From positions 27,370,070 through 27,434,069 of the forward strand of contig NC_082698.1 of assembly GCF_949987515.2 (NCBI RefSeq): a stretch of 64,000 nt of DNA, given 5' to 3'. This DNA is from Delphinus delphis. Taxonomy: Eukaryota > Chordata > Mammalia > Artiodactyla > Delphinidae. A program made the translations under genes and the position numbers. Every line of letters starts with the position of its first letter. Position 1 is the stretch's first letter. Below the pieces are notes generated by a model. It was given only the letters and a program-made list of their open reading frames with translations. It had not been told where the DNA came from and did no database searches. Shown piece after piece: positions 12,000-22,984 of the stretch.

Positions 12000-12165
12000 C
12001 AAACGAAATTTGGAACTGGAAGGGGATCTTAGAAATCACCCAGTCCAACCTCTTGTTTTATAGATGAGGAAATAGAGACCCAGAGAGAGCAAACTCTTGC
12101 CCAAGGCCATGCAGCGATTCTGGCTAGGCTGTGCCTGGAGCCCAGGTTTCCTGCCTTCCAGCCCA
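12000..12165 (-). mobile_element. MIR-family fragment
   Basis: The reverse-sense MIR signature is present: 'ttttatagatgaggaaatag', then 'cttgcccaaggccatgcagc' and a 'ggagcccaggtttcctgcc' end. It begins beside the TG microsatellite. Confidence 0.7.
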
Positions 12166-12349
12166 GTGCGTGTGGGGGGTTCCTGTCTGGTTGTGTCTCC
12201 AGGGCTGTGTGTTTGGTCTACTTCTGTCTTAGTGAGTTACTTCTAACAGGTCCTGGGAAGCTCCCCAGTTGACTGTCAGCCAGCAAGGTCCTGACCAGAC
12301 TCAGAAGGTGAAAGGAAGAAGGGATGGAATGGAAAGGAAGGCAGGCAAG

Positions 12350-12720
12350 GCAGGGGTGTGTACATGTGTGGGTGTGGGTATCTTTGTGCTTCACCGTGGC
12401 AGCATGTGGATGCCAGTGGGTGGGTGTGTCTGCATCTCAGTGTGTCAACGCAAGTGTCTGTGTCACAGCCCCTGGTTCTGGTGTGTAGGTTTGAGTCATG
12501 TGCATGTGTGTGCACGTGTGTGCTAGGACCTGTGTGAGCGGCCTCTGGGAGTCAAGGCCTCTTGGGGAGGTGCTGGTGCTGCGGGCTGGGTAGTGTGCGA
12601 GTGATGGTGTGTGCCAGCCATTGGTGTGTGTGTCAGTGACTCTGGCGCGTGCATCTGTCAGCGGCTGCGTGAGCAACTGTGGGTGTCAGTGAGGACATGA
12701 GTGTGTTCGTGAGAGAGAGG
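12350..12720 (+). repeat. Degenerate TG-rich stretch
   Basis: The strand is dense in gtgtg, gcatgtg and gtgtctgtg motifs without a fixed period. It looks like a decayed TG tract or a TG-rich minisatellite. Confidence 0.6.
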
Positions 12721-12794
12721 CTGCTCCCTCTTCCCCACCTCCTTGCCCCCCACCTGACTGTCTCCCACGGCCCCGAGGGTTTCTGTGTCCCTGC

Positions 12795-13095
12795 CCCAGC
12801 ATCAGCAAAATCCTTTATCGGTTGAGGCACCAGCCTCTGTGTTGGGATTTCAAGGTTCCTGTCGGTTCCATCCATCTTCCGGGGCCTCCTGGTATTAGCA
12901 TTGATCTACAGGGGAAATGGAGAGCGCGGCTGGGTTATTACGCACCCACCCGCCTTCCCTGGGCTGTGATTGAGTGCACACAGAGAATTTTTGAAACATG
13001 GCCACCCTAACTTATTCTGTCTTCCTGCCAATAGCGTGGCGTGAGTCCAAATTACCAGTCGATACCAGCTGATCTTTTTATGTTAAACTGTGATG
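12795..13095. promoter_or_regulatory. Candidate conserved non-coding element
   Basis: Non-repetitive sequence with aaaatcctttatcggttgag at its start, ggtattagcattgatc, gtgattgagtgcac, a Y-box-like gccaatag and gctgatctttttatg. CpGs persist in AT-rich context (for example taccagtcgatacc). It is set between GC-richer flanks. No frame is open throughout. Confidence 0.4.
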
Positions 13096-13489
13096 AAGTC
13101 ACATCTGTGTGGAGATGGGATTAGGCCCTGGACCCTCTTTTAACAGAGAACTTTTGGGGTGGAAAAGGAGGAACTGGAGAGTGGACAAGGGGAGTGGTCC
13201 GCAGGCATAATGGAGGTGGGGAGCTGAGGGCAGGCAGTATGTGCAGGGCGTGCTTGCAGGGCGGTCAGAGCTGACTGCACTGGCCCCTGGCCTCCCATTC
13301 CAGCTAGTTTCTCCCCTTGTGACCCTCACCGCACTGGGGACCTCAAGGCCCACCCCTCCCCATCAGACTTTCCATGGTCAGCCAGTCTGGCCCTGGTGAG
13401 GCCCCTCCCTGCTCCCCTCCAAGGATAGAATTCCATTTCCCTCCAGTCCCCTCCACCCGGCTCCCCCACCCCCCCTACACACACCTGCA

Positions 13490-13650
13490 CCATCAAACGG
13501 GTTTGTCTTTAACCTCCAAACAGGGAACTTTAATTAAAGAGACAGTGACCCCTTTTATGAGTTTGGTCGAGTTGGGTTTCAGGGCCCTTGTCACTAGCGG
13601 CTCACATAACGCTAACAAAAGCTTACAGGCCCCAAAAGGAGCCGGTCTTC
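13490..13650. promoter_or_regulatory. Candidate conserved non-coding element with palindromic homeodomain site
   Basis: The centre is a perfect 12-bp palindrome, ctttaattaaag (13528-13539), which is two opposed TTAAT half-sites. It is followed by gtcactagcggctcacataa and gctaacaaaagc. The block has sharp edges against pyrimidine-rich sequence on the left. Confidence 0.45.
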
Positions 13651-13929
13651 CTCGTAGACATTACAGTAGGGGCACAGGGTGGGTATGGGGGCACTGAGAA
13701 TGAGGAGGCACTCCAGTGGTAGCTTTGGGAGGTGGTCACTGGGTTGGAGGTTGGGGGAGGGGCTGGGCCTGGGGGCACAGACTCTCTGCAGTACCTTTGG
13801 GGCATGACCCCTATTGCCCCAGCCATCTGGACCCAGCAGTGCGGTGGGTGGGTTGGTGACAGCTCCCTGTGTGAAATGGTTAGGTGCATGCAAATGTCCA
13901 GGGTTCCCATCCTGTTTGCCTGTTGGTTT

Positions 13930-14110
13930 GTATTATAAAACTAGAAGTAATTTCCAAGAGGAATAGATTGGATAGAACTTACTCTAGGAACAGTCGGATT
14001 TTTAATCACATATTCAAAGGCAAAGTGATTTTACGATAAAACATAATTGCTAATAACTGTAATAATACCACTCAACATATGGCATGACACACAAATTCTG
14101 TCCTGAATCT
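13930..14110. promoter_or_regulatory. Candidate conserved non-coding element
   Basis: AT-rich, non-repetitive block with tttttaatcacatattcaaa, ttttacgataaaac, ataattgctaataactgtaa and acatatggcatg (an E-box-like CATATG). Flanks are GC-rich. No transposon signature. Confidence 0.4.
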
Positions 14111-14424
14111 GGAGCGGCAAACACTGCACAACACACACTGCTTGGAAGGGAGCTGTCCCTCCATAGGCAAGAGCTAAATCCAGGCCTCCTTGTGCCTCCT
14201 GCTCTCCCTCCTCCACCTCCATCTCCCTTAAAGATCCCAAATGTGGACAACTATTGAGTTAGTGTTAGGAGTTTGAAGGGTCCTTATCTTACATCTAATC
14301 ACCTCTTAACTGTTGATTTTTAACTAAGGGCTTCTCTAGGTCCTATAAGAGTTGTTTGCTTGCCCTTTGATCTAGTTCTTTGATATCCTTTGTGAATTCT
14401 TTAAGCTGAAGAGGGCTGCCCAAT

Positions 14425-14625
14425 CTGCCACACTTATTCATTCAACAAACATCAGGGGCTATTAAAAGAGACCTGTGGGTAATTGATTATTTCCGAAAGG
14501 TTGGACTTTCCCTAAGTGGGGTACACTCCCATTAACCAGGGGCTGATAAGTTGTCAATGATCTGCATGGGGAATTAGCCACCTAAATGGTAATCCAGGGT
14601 TGCCTCTACTGGAAACTAGGGTTGA
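14425..14625. promoter_or_regulatory. Candidate conserved non-coding element
   Basis: Contains gggtaattgattatttcc (a TAATTGATTA two-core homeodomain site), cccattaaccagg, ggggaattagcc and ctaaatggtaatcc. The left edge (attcattcaacaaacatca) could be an old L2/MIR end, so part of this block may be exapted repeat. Confidence 0.4.
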
Positions 14626-15534
14626 ATCCAAATTAGCAAATTTGTAGAGTTGGCAATTTAAGGCCAAAATTGAACGAAGGGGATCCTCAGCACCCCCCCC
14701 CACTTCTGCTTCTACCCGTTGACCCCTGACTCTTCCTGGTGACACATGTGCTTGCCATGTGGAGACACTGAGGTGGGATGTGGGGACATCTGTGAGAAGA
14801 CCCATGCCCAAGGAGGAGAGAACATAGACCAACATGAGAAACATGATCGCATCCTGGGTCTACTCACTCCCACGTGTGGCCCTTCCCCCGTGCACACACC
14901 TACCCACGTGAGTGGCCTGTCTGTGTGTGTGCCTGGAGTGCATTCACCAACAGAGAGAGGTCACAGCCCCTTCCCTCCTTCCCGGGGGAGGGATCTGGAG
15001 GCCGGAGGGGTTGGGGAGTAATTGGTTTTGGCGTTTCCTACCTCTGCTGCCCGGGAAGCTTTCTCTGTTTCATCTTCAGTCTGATCAATCCCTAGTCATG
15101 TGCCTTTCCACATGGGCGCCCCCGACCCCCCAACTCACTACGCTCTTGGAAACTTCGTTAGTGCCATTAATCTGCTGACCCAGGCAAATCACCACCTCTT
15201 CCTGCAACCCAGCCTCTAAACCCTTCTCCTCAAGACCACCCCCTAGGATCTGCTAAGCATCCCCCAGGGCTGGCTCACTCTCCTTTTCTCTTCCTGTTCC
15301 AGGTTCCCCCTTTCTGTTTGAAGGCCTCCCCAAACCTATCACTTCCAAAGTGGAATCCTCCTTCTTCCTCATTTCTGTCCTCATACTCACCGGTTTCCAA
15401 GTATTTCCCTGCGCGTGAACACCAGCACTTTGCATGTAAGGAAATTAGTCCGTGTGCCTGCAACCTAGTGGTGGAGCGTGTGGGGTCAGGCTCTGGCTGT
15501 GGGAACCCGACACGGAACCGTACTGAGGGCTGAT
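14626..15534. other. Intergenic sequence, no gene seen
   Basis: GC-moderate sequence with pyrimidine-rich patches around 15180-15420. No gene, transposon or distinct motif cluster recognised. Confidence 0.4.
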
Positions 15535-15735
15535 TGTACTCCAGGCACGGTGCTGGACACTTTACACAGGTAAATAATTTAACCCTCACAACCCAAGGGG
15601 CAGGCATTATTTCCCCCATTTTAGAGATGAGGGAAGGTGAGGCTTGAGAGATTAAGCACTTGTTCATGAGTAGCAGAGCCAAGATTGGGACCCAGATCTG
15701 TCTGCCTCTAAGACCATGTTCTTTCAGCTATTGAG
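15535..15735 (-). mobile_element. MIR SINE
   Basis: Reverse-sense MIR in full order: ccaggcacggtgctggac, aatttaaccctcacaaccc, ccccattttagagatgaggg and a diverged ending near ctctaagaccatg. Confidence 0.85.
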
Positions 15736-16179
15736 GAAGGAAGGGGGCCCCCATCCTTGAGCTAGGTTCCAAGTATCTCCCCTAGAAACTTCCTATGATA
15801 AGGACACCCTGACGTGAGGTTTGTTCCTCTTTTTTCCTCTGCTAGAACTAGGTCTTGAGGTTGGGGTGAGTGTGAGTGTGCGTGTCTCCCCTTTTCCTCT
15901 CAGCCCAGAAAGGGCCCATGGTGCCCAGACCCCAGTTGGAGGCCCCAGGCTGCACCCCACACCAGGGCGCACCCCTCTCAGCCGGCTCCAGGCTTTTGGA
16001 AGAAGGGCTGGCTCCTTCCGTGGCCTCCGTGGCTGATGTGCTGGGCCCATTGTGCAGGCGGGAACAAAGCCTGCGGATTTAAGCTGAGTGACCAGGCGGC
16101 TCTGCCATGCAGAAAAGACCGCCCCCCTCGAAGCCGGGCCCAGCCGGGGGCAGGAGGAGGCCGGAGAGAAAGGGGACAG

Positions 16180-16345
16180 GGGACCTTTGAAAGTAACTAA
16201 TTAAAGGGCCTTTGCTTGCCCCCTCCCCCTGGGCGCCTAATCTCTCTGGGGCAGCAGCCAGACAATGTGCCCCTCCGCCCCGCCCCCCTCACCCGAGTTT
16301 TAAAACAAGAGACAACTTGAAGTTAATGAGCGCCACCTGACGGAG
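16180..16345. promoter_or_regulatory. Candidate conserved non-coding element with TCF/LEF and homeodomain sites
   Basis: It begins with cctttgaaagtaactaatta, combining a TCF/LEF-like CTTTGAA with a TAATTA core. It continues through ggcgcctaatctctc and gagttttaaaac, and ends in the CTCF-like site gcgccacctgacgg. CpG and TAAT motifs coexist in a compact block. It is set in very GC-rich sequence. Confidence 0.5.
16329..16343 (-). promoter_or_regulatory. CTCF-like motif
   Basis: The minus strand reads CCGTCAGGTGGCGCT. The AGGTGGCGCT core fits the CTCF consensus; two upstream positions differ. It points toward lower coordinates, opposite to the stronger site at 17774. Confidence 0.5.
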
Positions 16346-17479
16346 TCCCCTAATGAGAGGGGGCCGCGGGGCGGCTCACACATTCTCTGGTTCCATGAAT
16401 AGCTCCCCCCACCCCCCGAGTTTTATTCATCTCGGGCCAGGGGCGGGGGCAGAAAGGAAGGGGGCTGCTGGGCCTGGAGCGTGTGGACTGTGGTGCAGTG
16501 TGGGCGGGGACCGCACCCCCTCGGCTGTGCCAGCTCTGAGGCTGAGCCCCACCAGGCTACGTACGGCCTGAGACCTGGGAGGCCCAAAGCCTGGCCGGGT
16601 GGCTCAGGGCCTGCTCTGGGGGCCCTGCTTCACTGGTGTTGGCTGCTGGCTTCTCCCAACAGGGCATGGAGGCCGGGAAGGGCTGCTTGCGCTGGTGGGG
16701 ACTGGGGTCAGGAGTCGTATGGAAGTGGGCCCAAAAGGCCTTCTCGCACACTAAGCAATCTCCACCATCTGTGCCTCGGCTGTATCACTCCCCAGTCCTG
16801 GCCTGATCTCTGATTCCTCCATCTCTGATTCCAGTCTGGCTGCCATCCCTGAAGCTCATCTCTGATGCCCCGTCTCCTGCTTCTGCAGATCTCTGATCTT
16901 TCCTTGTCACCGACAGTGACTCCTCTCTCAGACTCAGCGTCCTCTGTTCCCAGACTGGGTGGACAGCTTGTCAGCCTCAGGAAACAGGCCCAGCACCCTT
17001 GAGAACGCACCTGGGTTGTGCCTCTGTGAGTGTGTAACAGCACGAGTATGTAACAGCCTAGGGAACTGGAAAACGTGGAAACCCTTTTGGGACACTGTGG
17101 GAAATGGCAAATGACCCCAACTCTCTGCACCACGCCACCACCCTGCCCCCAGTAATTCGCTAAACCCACCACCCATCCTGGGACTACCCCATCGTACCCC
17201 AACCTGCACTGGAGCCCGCAATTGGACTTAGAGAGTGAAAGACCCTGACTCAGATGAGGAGTCTGGGAAACAGGGACCCAGGCCAGCCTGGTCTTTGCTC
17301 TCAGATCCAGAGATTAGCAGCATGGGCTCCTCAGAGTGATGCCAGAGAATGCCCCCACTACCCCTAAAAGGTGGGAGGTGAGGGGGTAGCATTTGAAGGG
17401 CCCAGGATGGTCTGAGGTAGAGGGGAGGGAGGGAGCAGACAGAATGGGGGTCTCCAGCCAGCAGAGAGCCATGGACAGA

Positions 17480-17640
17480 GGTGACTAATTTCCCAACTAC
17501 TCATGGTGAAAATATCACATTTCATGCTTTGTTGCCGATTCATGGAAAAATCCTATTAAAACCAGGTGGATTATTTATACAGTTTAAACAAATGATGATC
17601 AAAGATTTTACACATTTTGAAAAGAACCCAGAGTTATGCA
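17480..17640. promoter_or_regulatory. Candidate conserved non-coding element
   Basis: AT-rich, repeat-free block with gactaatttcccaac, gccgattcatgg, cctattaaaaccagg, tttaaacaaatgatgatcaa (FOX-like) and atcaaagatt (a TCF/LEF-like match). Flanks are G-rich and unlike it. Confidence 0.4.
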
Positions 17641-17773
17641 GCCCGGCTGGGGGCTTATCCAGAGTGTGGTGGACAAGTGTGAACACTGGGGATGTCTTGC
17701 TAGAGGCGGGGTGAGGGTAAGGTTTGGGGCAGGCTTGGATGGCTTGACCTGGGGTTAGTTGCAGCAGTTCTTT

Positions 17774-17788
17774 CCAGCAGGGGGCGCC
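17774..17788 (+). promoter_or_regulatory. CTCF binding motif (perfect consensus)
   Basis: CCAGCAGGGGGCGCC matches the CTCF core consensus CCASYAGRKGGCRSY at every position. It is on the plus strand and lies 1.4 kb from an opposed CTCF-like site, so the two motifs are divergent, an arrangement typical of domain boundaries. Binding itself is not shown by sequence. Confidence 0.75.
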
Positions 17789-18059
17789 CTCCCTCCAGAG
17801 TTGATACCCCCCTCCCTCCACCGAATCAAAGCCCCACAGATGTCCCTTTTGGTCTGTCTCAAACTCCTCTGAAAGTGTAGTTGTGAGACATGTGTGTTTG
17901 TGGGACTGTGATTGTGTGGGACTGGGCTTCGCTCCTAGACTTGCATGACACAAGCGCTGCGTGTGACCTTGAGTGCCAGGCCAGGATCTGCATATGGGTC
18001 AGTGTGGGCATGCGTGCATGTGGTAGATATGGCCTGTGTGTCTGTTGGTTTTCTCTACT

Positions 18060-18310
18060 ATTTTTTGTTAGTTTTATTTTTTTTATTGAAGTGTAGTTGA
18101 TTTACAGTGCTGTGCCAATGTCTGCTGCACAGCAAAGTGACTCAGTTATACACATATAGACATTCTTTTTTTAAATATTCTTTTCCATTATGGTTTATCC
18201 CAGGATATTGAATATAGTTCCCTGTGCTATGCAGTAGGACCTTGTTGTTTATCCCTCCTATATATAATAGTTTACATCTGCTAATCGCACACTCCCAGTC
18301 ATTCCCTGCG
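18060..18310 (-). mobile_element. L1 3' fragment
   Basis: In reverse sense it follows a cetartiodactyl L1 3' region: attgaagtgtagttgattta, cagcaaagtgactcagttat, aatatagttccctgtgctat, aggaccttgttgtttat. Truncated at both ends. Confidence 0.85.
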
Positions 18311-19309
18311 GTTTCCTCTATTATTTACCTTCCTCTTAGTCCCACGCTGAAGGCCTCGCCATCCTACAAGCCTGGCTTGCTCCTCTTGCACACGCATTGG
18401 CATGTGTGCGCACGTGTGCACACACACACGTTACACCTGTGCAGAGGGCCACTTTTTGAAAGGCACTTCCCAGTGGCTTAGCTTGGGGTGGTGGGCAGTA
18501 GTAGGCGGATGGAATAGGTGCAGGCACCCCTTTCTGGCAGACTTTGGGGGACCCCAGCCTGGAAGGCATTACCTCAGATTATGACCCCCCACCTCAATTT
18601 TAAAGGACTCATAGGAACCCCCTGATCCCAGCTCCCTTGGGAGTGTCCCCCCCAAGACCCCCTCACCCTGAAGAAAGGCATGCTAAGTGCTTGTGATCCC
18701 TGGTTGGAGGTTGGTCTAGAGTCCTTTGGTGAGAACTTGGAACCCAGCTCAGCCCCAGGAGTTGGGGGAGGGGGGTCAAGGGTGGATGGCGCCTGAGGCA
18801 GGGACAGAACGGCCCTGCATCCCGTGCTTGTGTCCCCTGTCCCTGCCCACCAGGCCGTCCTGCCTCAGCGGTTTTATTACCCATGGGGAGATAACGCCCT
18901 GGGGGGAGGCAGCCTGTTCTGAAGGGGAATGTACCCCCCTGCCCCCCGCCATCCAGCCTCAGGGGCTGGGCCAGAGACTTGCTGAATTTCTGGTCTGATG
19001 GATCCTGAGGGGGCTCAGCTAGGGTTCCCTTGGAGAGGCCGTAGATAGTCCTGGAGGTCCCTGCATGGGAAGGGGGAGGGAAGGCAGCAGAGAGAGAAGA
19101 GTCAGGGTCAGGGGGAAAGGGAACCTTCTCTTGACGGGAGGAAGGAGGAAGTTTTGGTCGGGTAGGGATGGAAACAGGTGGAAATGGGGGGAGGGGTCAC
19201 CTGCCTCCCTGCGGATCCTCCAGCTGGGAGAGGAGAGAGTGGGAATGGCTGAGGACGCCTAGCCTGGACTGAGCGCTCAGAGCTGCTGATGGGTCTGGGG
19301 GATGTCATT
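18311..19309. other. Intergenic sequence, no gene seen
   Basis: GC-rich unique sequence. A short self-complementary tract, tgtgcgcacgtgtgcaca, sits near 18405-18422. No transposon is recognised. Confidence 0.45.
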
Positions 19310-19450
19310 TCTTCGCCGCTTGGTTTGCTTACGTATTTATTTCTCCTTCCCTGAAGCTGGTTCCAGCAGCGCTGTGCATGCCCGGAGCCTGTGCAGCTAC
19401 CTAAGAAGCAAACCCCGGCCTAGGGGTGTTTAATCATCTCATCGTGGAGA
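19310..19450. promoter_or_regulatory. Candidate conserved non-coding element
   Basis: Complex block with gcttggtttgcttacgtatt, tgcatgcccggag and gtgtttaatcatctcatcg. Isolated CpGs are retained. It precedes a T-run and the larger island at 19520-19860, and the two may be one element split by low-complexity sequence. Confidence 0.35.
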
Positions 19451-19519
19451 CTCTGGCCTATTTGTTTTCCTCCTCAACTCTCTCTTTTCTTTTTTTTTTT
19501 TTTAAGAAAGAAAACTGGC

Positions 19520-19860
19520 CACACTGGGGAGCCGGCAACAGCAGAGAGAACAATCGCTTGTGACTCGAGCATCCATCAAGGGCCAAGGTCCTACAGCTGC
19601 CCGGCCCGGAGGAGCTACCCCCATCGCGGCCGCCTTCACCACGGCCTGCATTTTATTAGAATTTATACGTTGTCCCGATTGCGGGGGAAAATAATTAACA
19701 CCCCTACAAATACATCATAAACAAAGTATTTATTAGAAATAAATAACTCATTTATTTTACATATTTCATTTCAACAATAACATTACCCAATTTATCATTT
19801 ACCATTTTTGCAAGACAACTTAACGACTACTTATTAGCATTTCCATTTTTCACCCGCGCA
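19520..19860. promoter_or_regulatory. Candidate conserved non-coding element, long
   Basis: The left half is GC-rich with unusual CpGs (cttgtgactcgagcatcc, catcgcggccgcc). The right half is extremely AT-rich but not repetitive: ttattagaatttatacgttg, aaaataattaacacccc, tacatcataaacaaagtatt, caatttatcatttacc. The abrupt composition switch and the lack of any known repeat make it one of the best CNE candidates in the window. Confidence 0.5.
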
Positions 19861-20952
19861 CCATAAAGCATGGGAGCTCCCCAAATGGCCTGACACAGGC
19901 CGAGCCAGGAGCTCTGAAGACCCCGGGGAGGGCTGTGAACCCCCTGGATCTCCCTCTCTCTTATACATGAGAACATACGCAGGACAAACATCCCATAACA
20001 AGTACTTGTAGTCACTTCCAAACATAGACACTCTCTTCTCACATAAACCCACTGAGCTGCGCCATCCGCACCCCACCCCTCAGAGTAGACACCCCCAGGA
20101 AAGACACACACACGCACACACACAAATTGATACCCTTGCTGATTCCAAATATTGGACCCAACATCCATGTACACCCACGTCCAAACAGACTCCTGTGGCC
20201 CAAGATGGCCCTTTGCACCCAGACACAGTCACTGGTTGTGCACTTATGCCGATCTCAGCTCTCACGTTCATGGGTAATGGAGAGGAATCACCACCTCTTC
20301 CCTCTTCCTCCATGAGGGGTGGGGCGGGGCATGGGACAGAAGCCCATGTGTGAGATCTGAGGCCCCTCTAGCCCCCCTCTTGGCTCTCTAGCTCCTTCTC
20401 TACTCCTCTTCTGTTTCTCCCTGCTCAGCAAGGGTTTCCTGAGATCAGGTGCCCATTTTCACTCCAGACTTCTGCCTTCAGGGGGATCATCCTGAAGGGC
20501 CTGGCCTGGGTCTCTCCATGCCCCAACCCCAAATATGTTCTCCGGGAAGGAAGTGTGGGAGGACCAGTCCTCAGCTGCTTGGGTTCTAGGCTGTGAGTTC
20601 AGGGCTGGGGCTCTGGGCAAGAAAGGAAGAGTCTGGATCTGGGTGAAGTGAGGTTAAACTCTGTGCTGATGTTCAGCGCCTTTGACAGTCTCCTCCCTAT
20701 CTAGAGTCAATGCCCAGCCTACCTCTGTCTGCCCCCTTCCTTCCACTGGCAAACGCTCTCCCCTTTATAGAAGGAGAGAAGGGAGTGGGGAGCCAACACC
20801 CCAGGTGACAGTCTGGGCTGGGAGACACTTCCCCATCCTCTCAACCCTGAGTGTGACATGGTACCTGATGGGGGCAGTGGGTGTCCCTAACTGCTTATGA
20901 AATCAAACTGTAGCTCCCCCACCTCAATCCCTAGACAGTACACACTCCTAGA

Positions 20953-20957
<5 letters not shown>
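19861..20957. other. Intergenic sequence, no gene seen
   Basis: Moderate-complexity sequence with a CA-rich patch at 20105-20125. The open frames are short and unconvincing. No transposon is recognised. Confidence 0.4.

Positions 20958-20989
<32 letters not shown>
20958..20989 (+). repeat. (TG)16 microsatellite
   Basis: Uninterrupted TG run followed by sequence with further gtgtg and acac motifs to about 21070. Confidence 0.97.
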
Positions 20990-20992
<3 letters not shown>

Positions 20993-21890
20993 AGACAAGC
21001 TGAGGGAACAGATGGGTGCACACCCCTCCAGGACACACATGGGTACACATATATGTGCACACGTGTGTGCCACTCTGTGACTTCTGCCCAGGCTGACTCA
21101 TGGCCCCACCCCCTGGCACCAGTCACAACATCTGGGAGATTAGGGTCTGTTTGGGTGCTGAGGGCCAAGGCCGAGACATTCCCCCTTGAATGCATAGCCT
21201 CTCTGCCCTCTCGCTGGGAGGTAGAGGTGAGAGGCTGGCGGCTGGGGGGCCTGGGGCCCAGGAGACGGGGCAAGGGGGCCCTTCAGAGTCAGCCTAGCCA
21301 GGGGCTGGGGGCAGGGCCCTGGGGGAGCATACACAATGGCTCGAGGTTGGAGGGTCTGAAACTGGAGACTTTAATAAAAGCCACTGACAGCAAATAAAGC
21401 TGCCAGGGGAGTCCCATTACCCACAACAAGGACCCTTTGTGAGCTAAGCAGGGCTGAACTGACCCTTCTCCACCAGCCTGGCCCCATACCCACCCACCCC
21501 AGTCCTGTCGCCCTGCTTGCAGGCTCCACAGCCCCCCTCCCCGGCCCAACAGGATCCAGCTCAGGGTCTCTCCAATGCTGAGGGAACCCAGCTTGATGTG
21601 CCCACACACTGAAAGTCCTTGTCTCTGTCTAACACTAATTTCTCTACTTTCTCATGATACTAGCCTTTGGTTGTTTTGTCTTCTTAACAAGCATCCAGTA
21701 AGTCCACTGCAGAAGCACCTCCTCTTAAATGAGTGGGGAAACTGAGCCGGGGCATGGGCTCCACCCATCCCGGTCCAGCGGTGGGGCAGGGGATGGAAAT
21801 TCATGGCTGTCCTAATCCTGATACACACCCTGCTGTTGTCCTTAACCCCAAGACTGCGCTGACCCTCTCTGGACCCCGGTGTTGATCCCA
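20990..21890. other. Intergenic sequence, no gene seen
   Basis: GC-rich unique sequence. Nothing beyond short open frames is seen. Confidence 0.4.
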
Positions 21891-21894
21891 GCAC

Positions 21895-22425
21895 TGTGGT
21901 AGATCAGAAAGGCTGCTGCACTGGGGGTCAGGAAGACCTGTGTTGAGCCCTAGAGCTGATACCTACTAGCTGTGTGGCTTTGGGCAAGTCATTTCCCCTC
22001 CTGAGCCTCAGTTTCCTCATCTTAAAATTAGGATGATTTAAAAGGGTTCCTATGGACTTCCCTGGTGGCACGGTGGTTGGGAGTCCTCCTGTCAGGGCAG
22101 CAGACACGGGTTCAAGCCCTGGTCCAGGAGGATCCCACATGCCGCAGAGCAACTGAGCCCCTGCACCACAACTGCTGAAGCCCGCGCGCCTAGAGCCCGT
22201 GCTCCGCAACAAGAGAAGCCACCGCGATGAGAAGCCCACGCACTAGCAACGATGAGTAGCCCCCGCTCGCTGCAACTAGAGAAAGCCCGTGCGCAGCAAC
22301 GAAGACCCAGTGCAGCCATAAATAAATAAATAAAGTTATTTTTAAAAAATTAAAGAAAATAAAAGGGTTCCTATGAGGTTTAATGACCTGACCGGTATAA
22401 CACATAAAAACTTTAAAGCACCCCA
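21895..22425 (+). mobile_element. MIR SINE split by a younger SINE
   Basis: The left part (21895-22054) has the MIR core with tactagctgtgtggctttgg and ctgagcctcagtttcctcat. The right part (22362-22425) resumes with cctatgaggtttaatgacct. The interruption is the SINE at 22055-22361. Confidence 0.8.
22055..22361 (+). mobile_element. CHR-1-type SINE with perfect target-site duplication
   Basis: Head cttccctggtggcacggtgg, B-box ggttcaagccc, a long body with 'aagcccgcgcgcctagagcc' and an (AAATA)n tail. The 14-nt duplication aaagggttcctatg is exact at 22041-22054 and 22362-22375. It interrupts an older MIR. Confidence 0.93.
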
Positions 22426-22429
22426 CGAA

Positions 22430-22984
22430 TGAGGGTCATCATAACCACTTGTCCCACCCTCAGTGTGGAACCAAACTGTGACTTGAATATCAATCTTCAC
22501 ACAGATTCTGGGTCCTGCTCTGATTCCCATCCTGGCAACAATATCGTTAAGGATACAGGAAGCTTGATGAATAGCTGTTATTGATACATGAAAACCTGAA
22601 GAAAAGGATGGAACATACTCTAATCCCTGATCTCAGCTAAGAAGCCGGACTGATTGGTCGAGGGTTTAGGGGAGCCATGTGGGAAATAGAGAAAGTTGGG
22701 GTCAGAGCACTGGCCTGGAGTCTGGGGAGACTTTGGAGGAATAGGAAAAGTGGGTTCAGGGCAGCTGTGGGCTCTGAAGCAGAGTTGAGGGTGTGCAGAG
22801 GGAAAGTTTGAGGTTGGGTGCTGAGGCAAGACGTGGAGAAGGGGGCAAGCCTGGGATTTGGGGTTGCGGTTTTAAGGGCGAGGTGGGGCCTGAGCTGGGA
22901 GTTGGAAGATGGGGGTCCGGCTAACACAAGTCCCTCCCTGGCCGGCAGGAGGGGATTTTGATGCAGGGCGGGGAGGCAGATTAG
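22430..22984. other. Intergenic, G-rich degenerate repeat-like sequence
   Basis: From about 22640 to 22920 the plus strand carries many gggtt, tgaggttggg and tggag motifs spaced irregularly. It resembles a decayed minisatellite. Confidence 0.4.

Noticed and set aside
11636..12063. Open frames rich in Cys-Val or His-Thr
   Set aside because: They translate the TG microsatellite.
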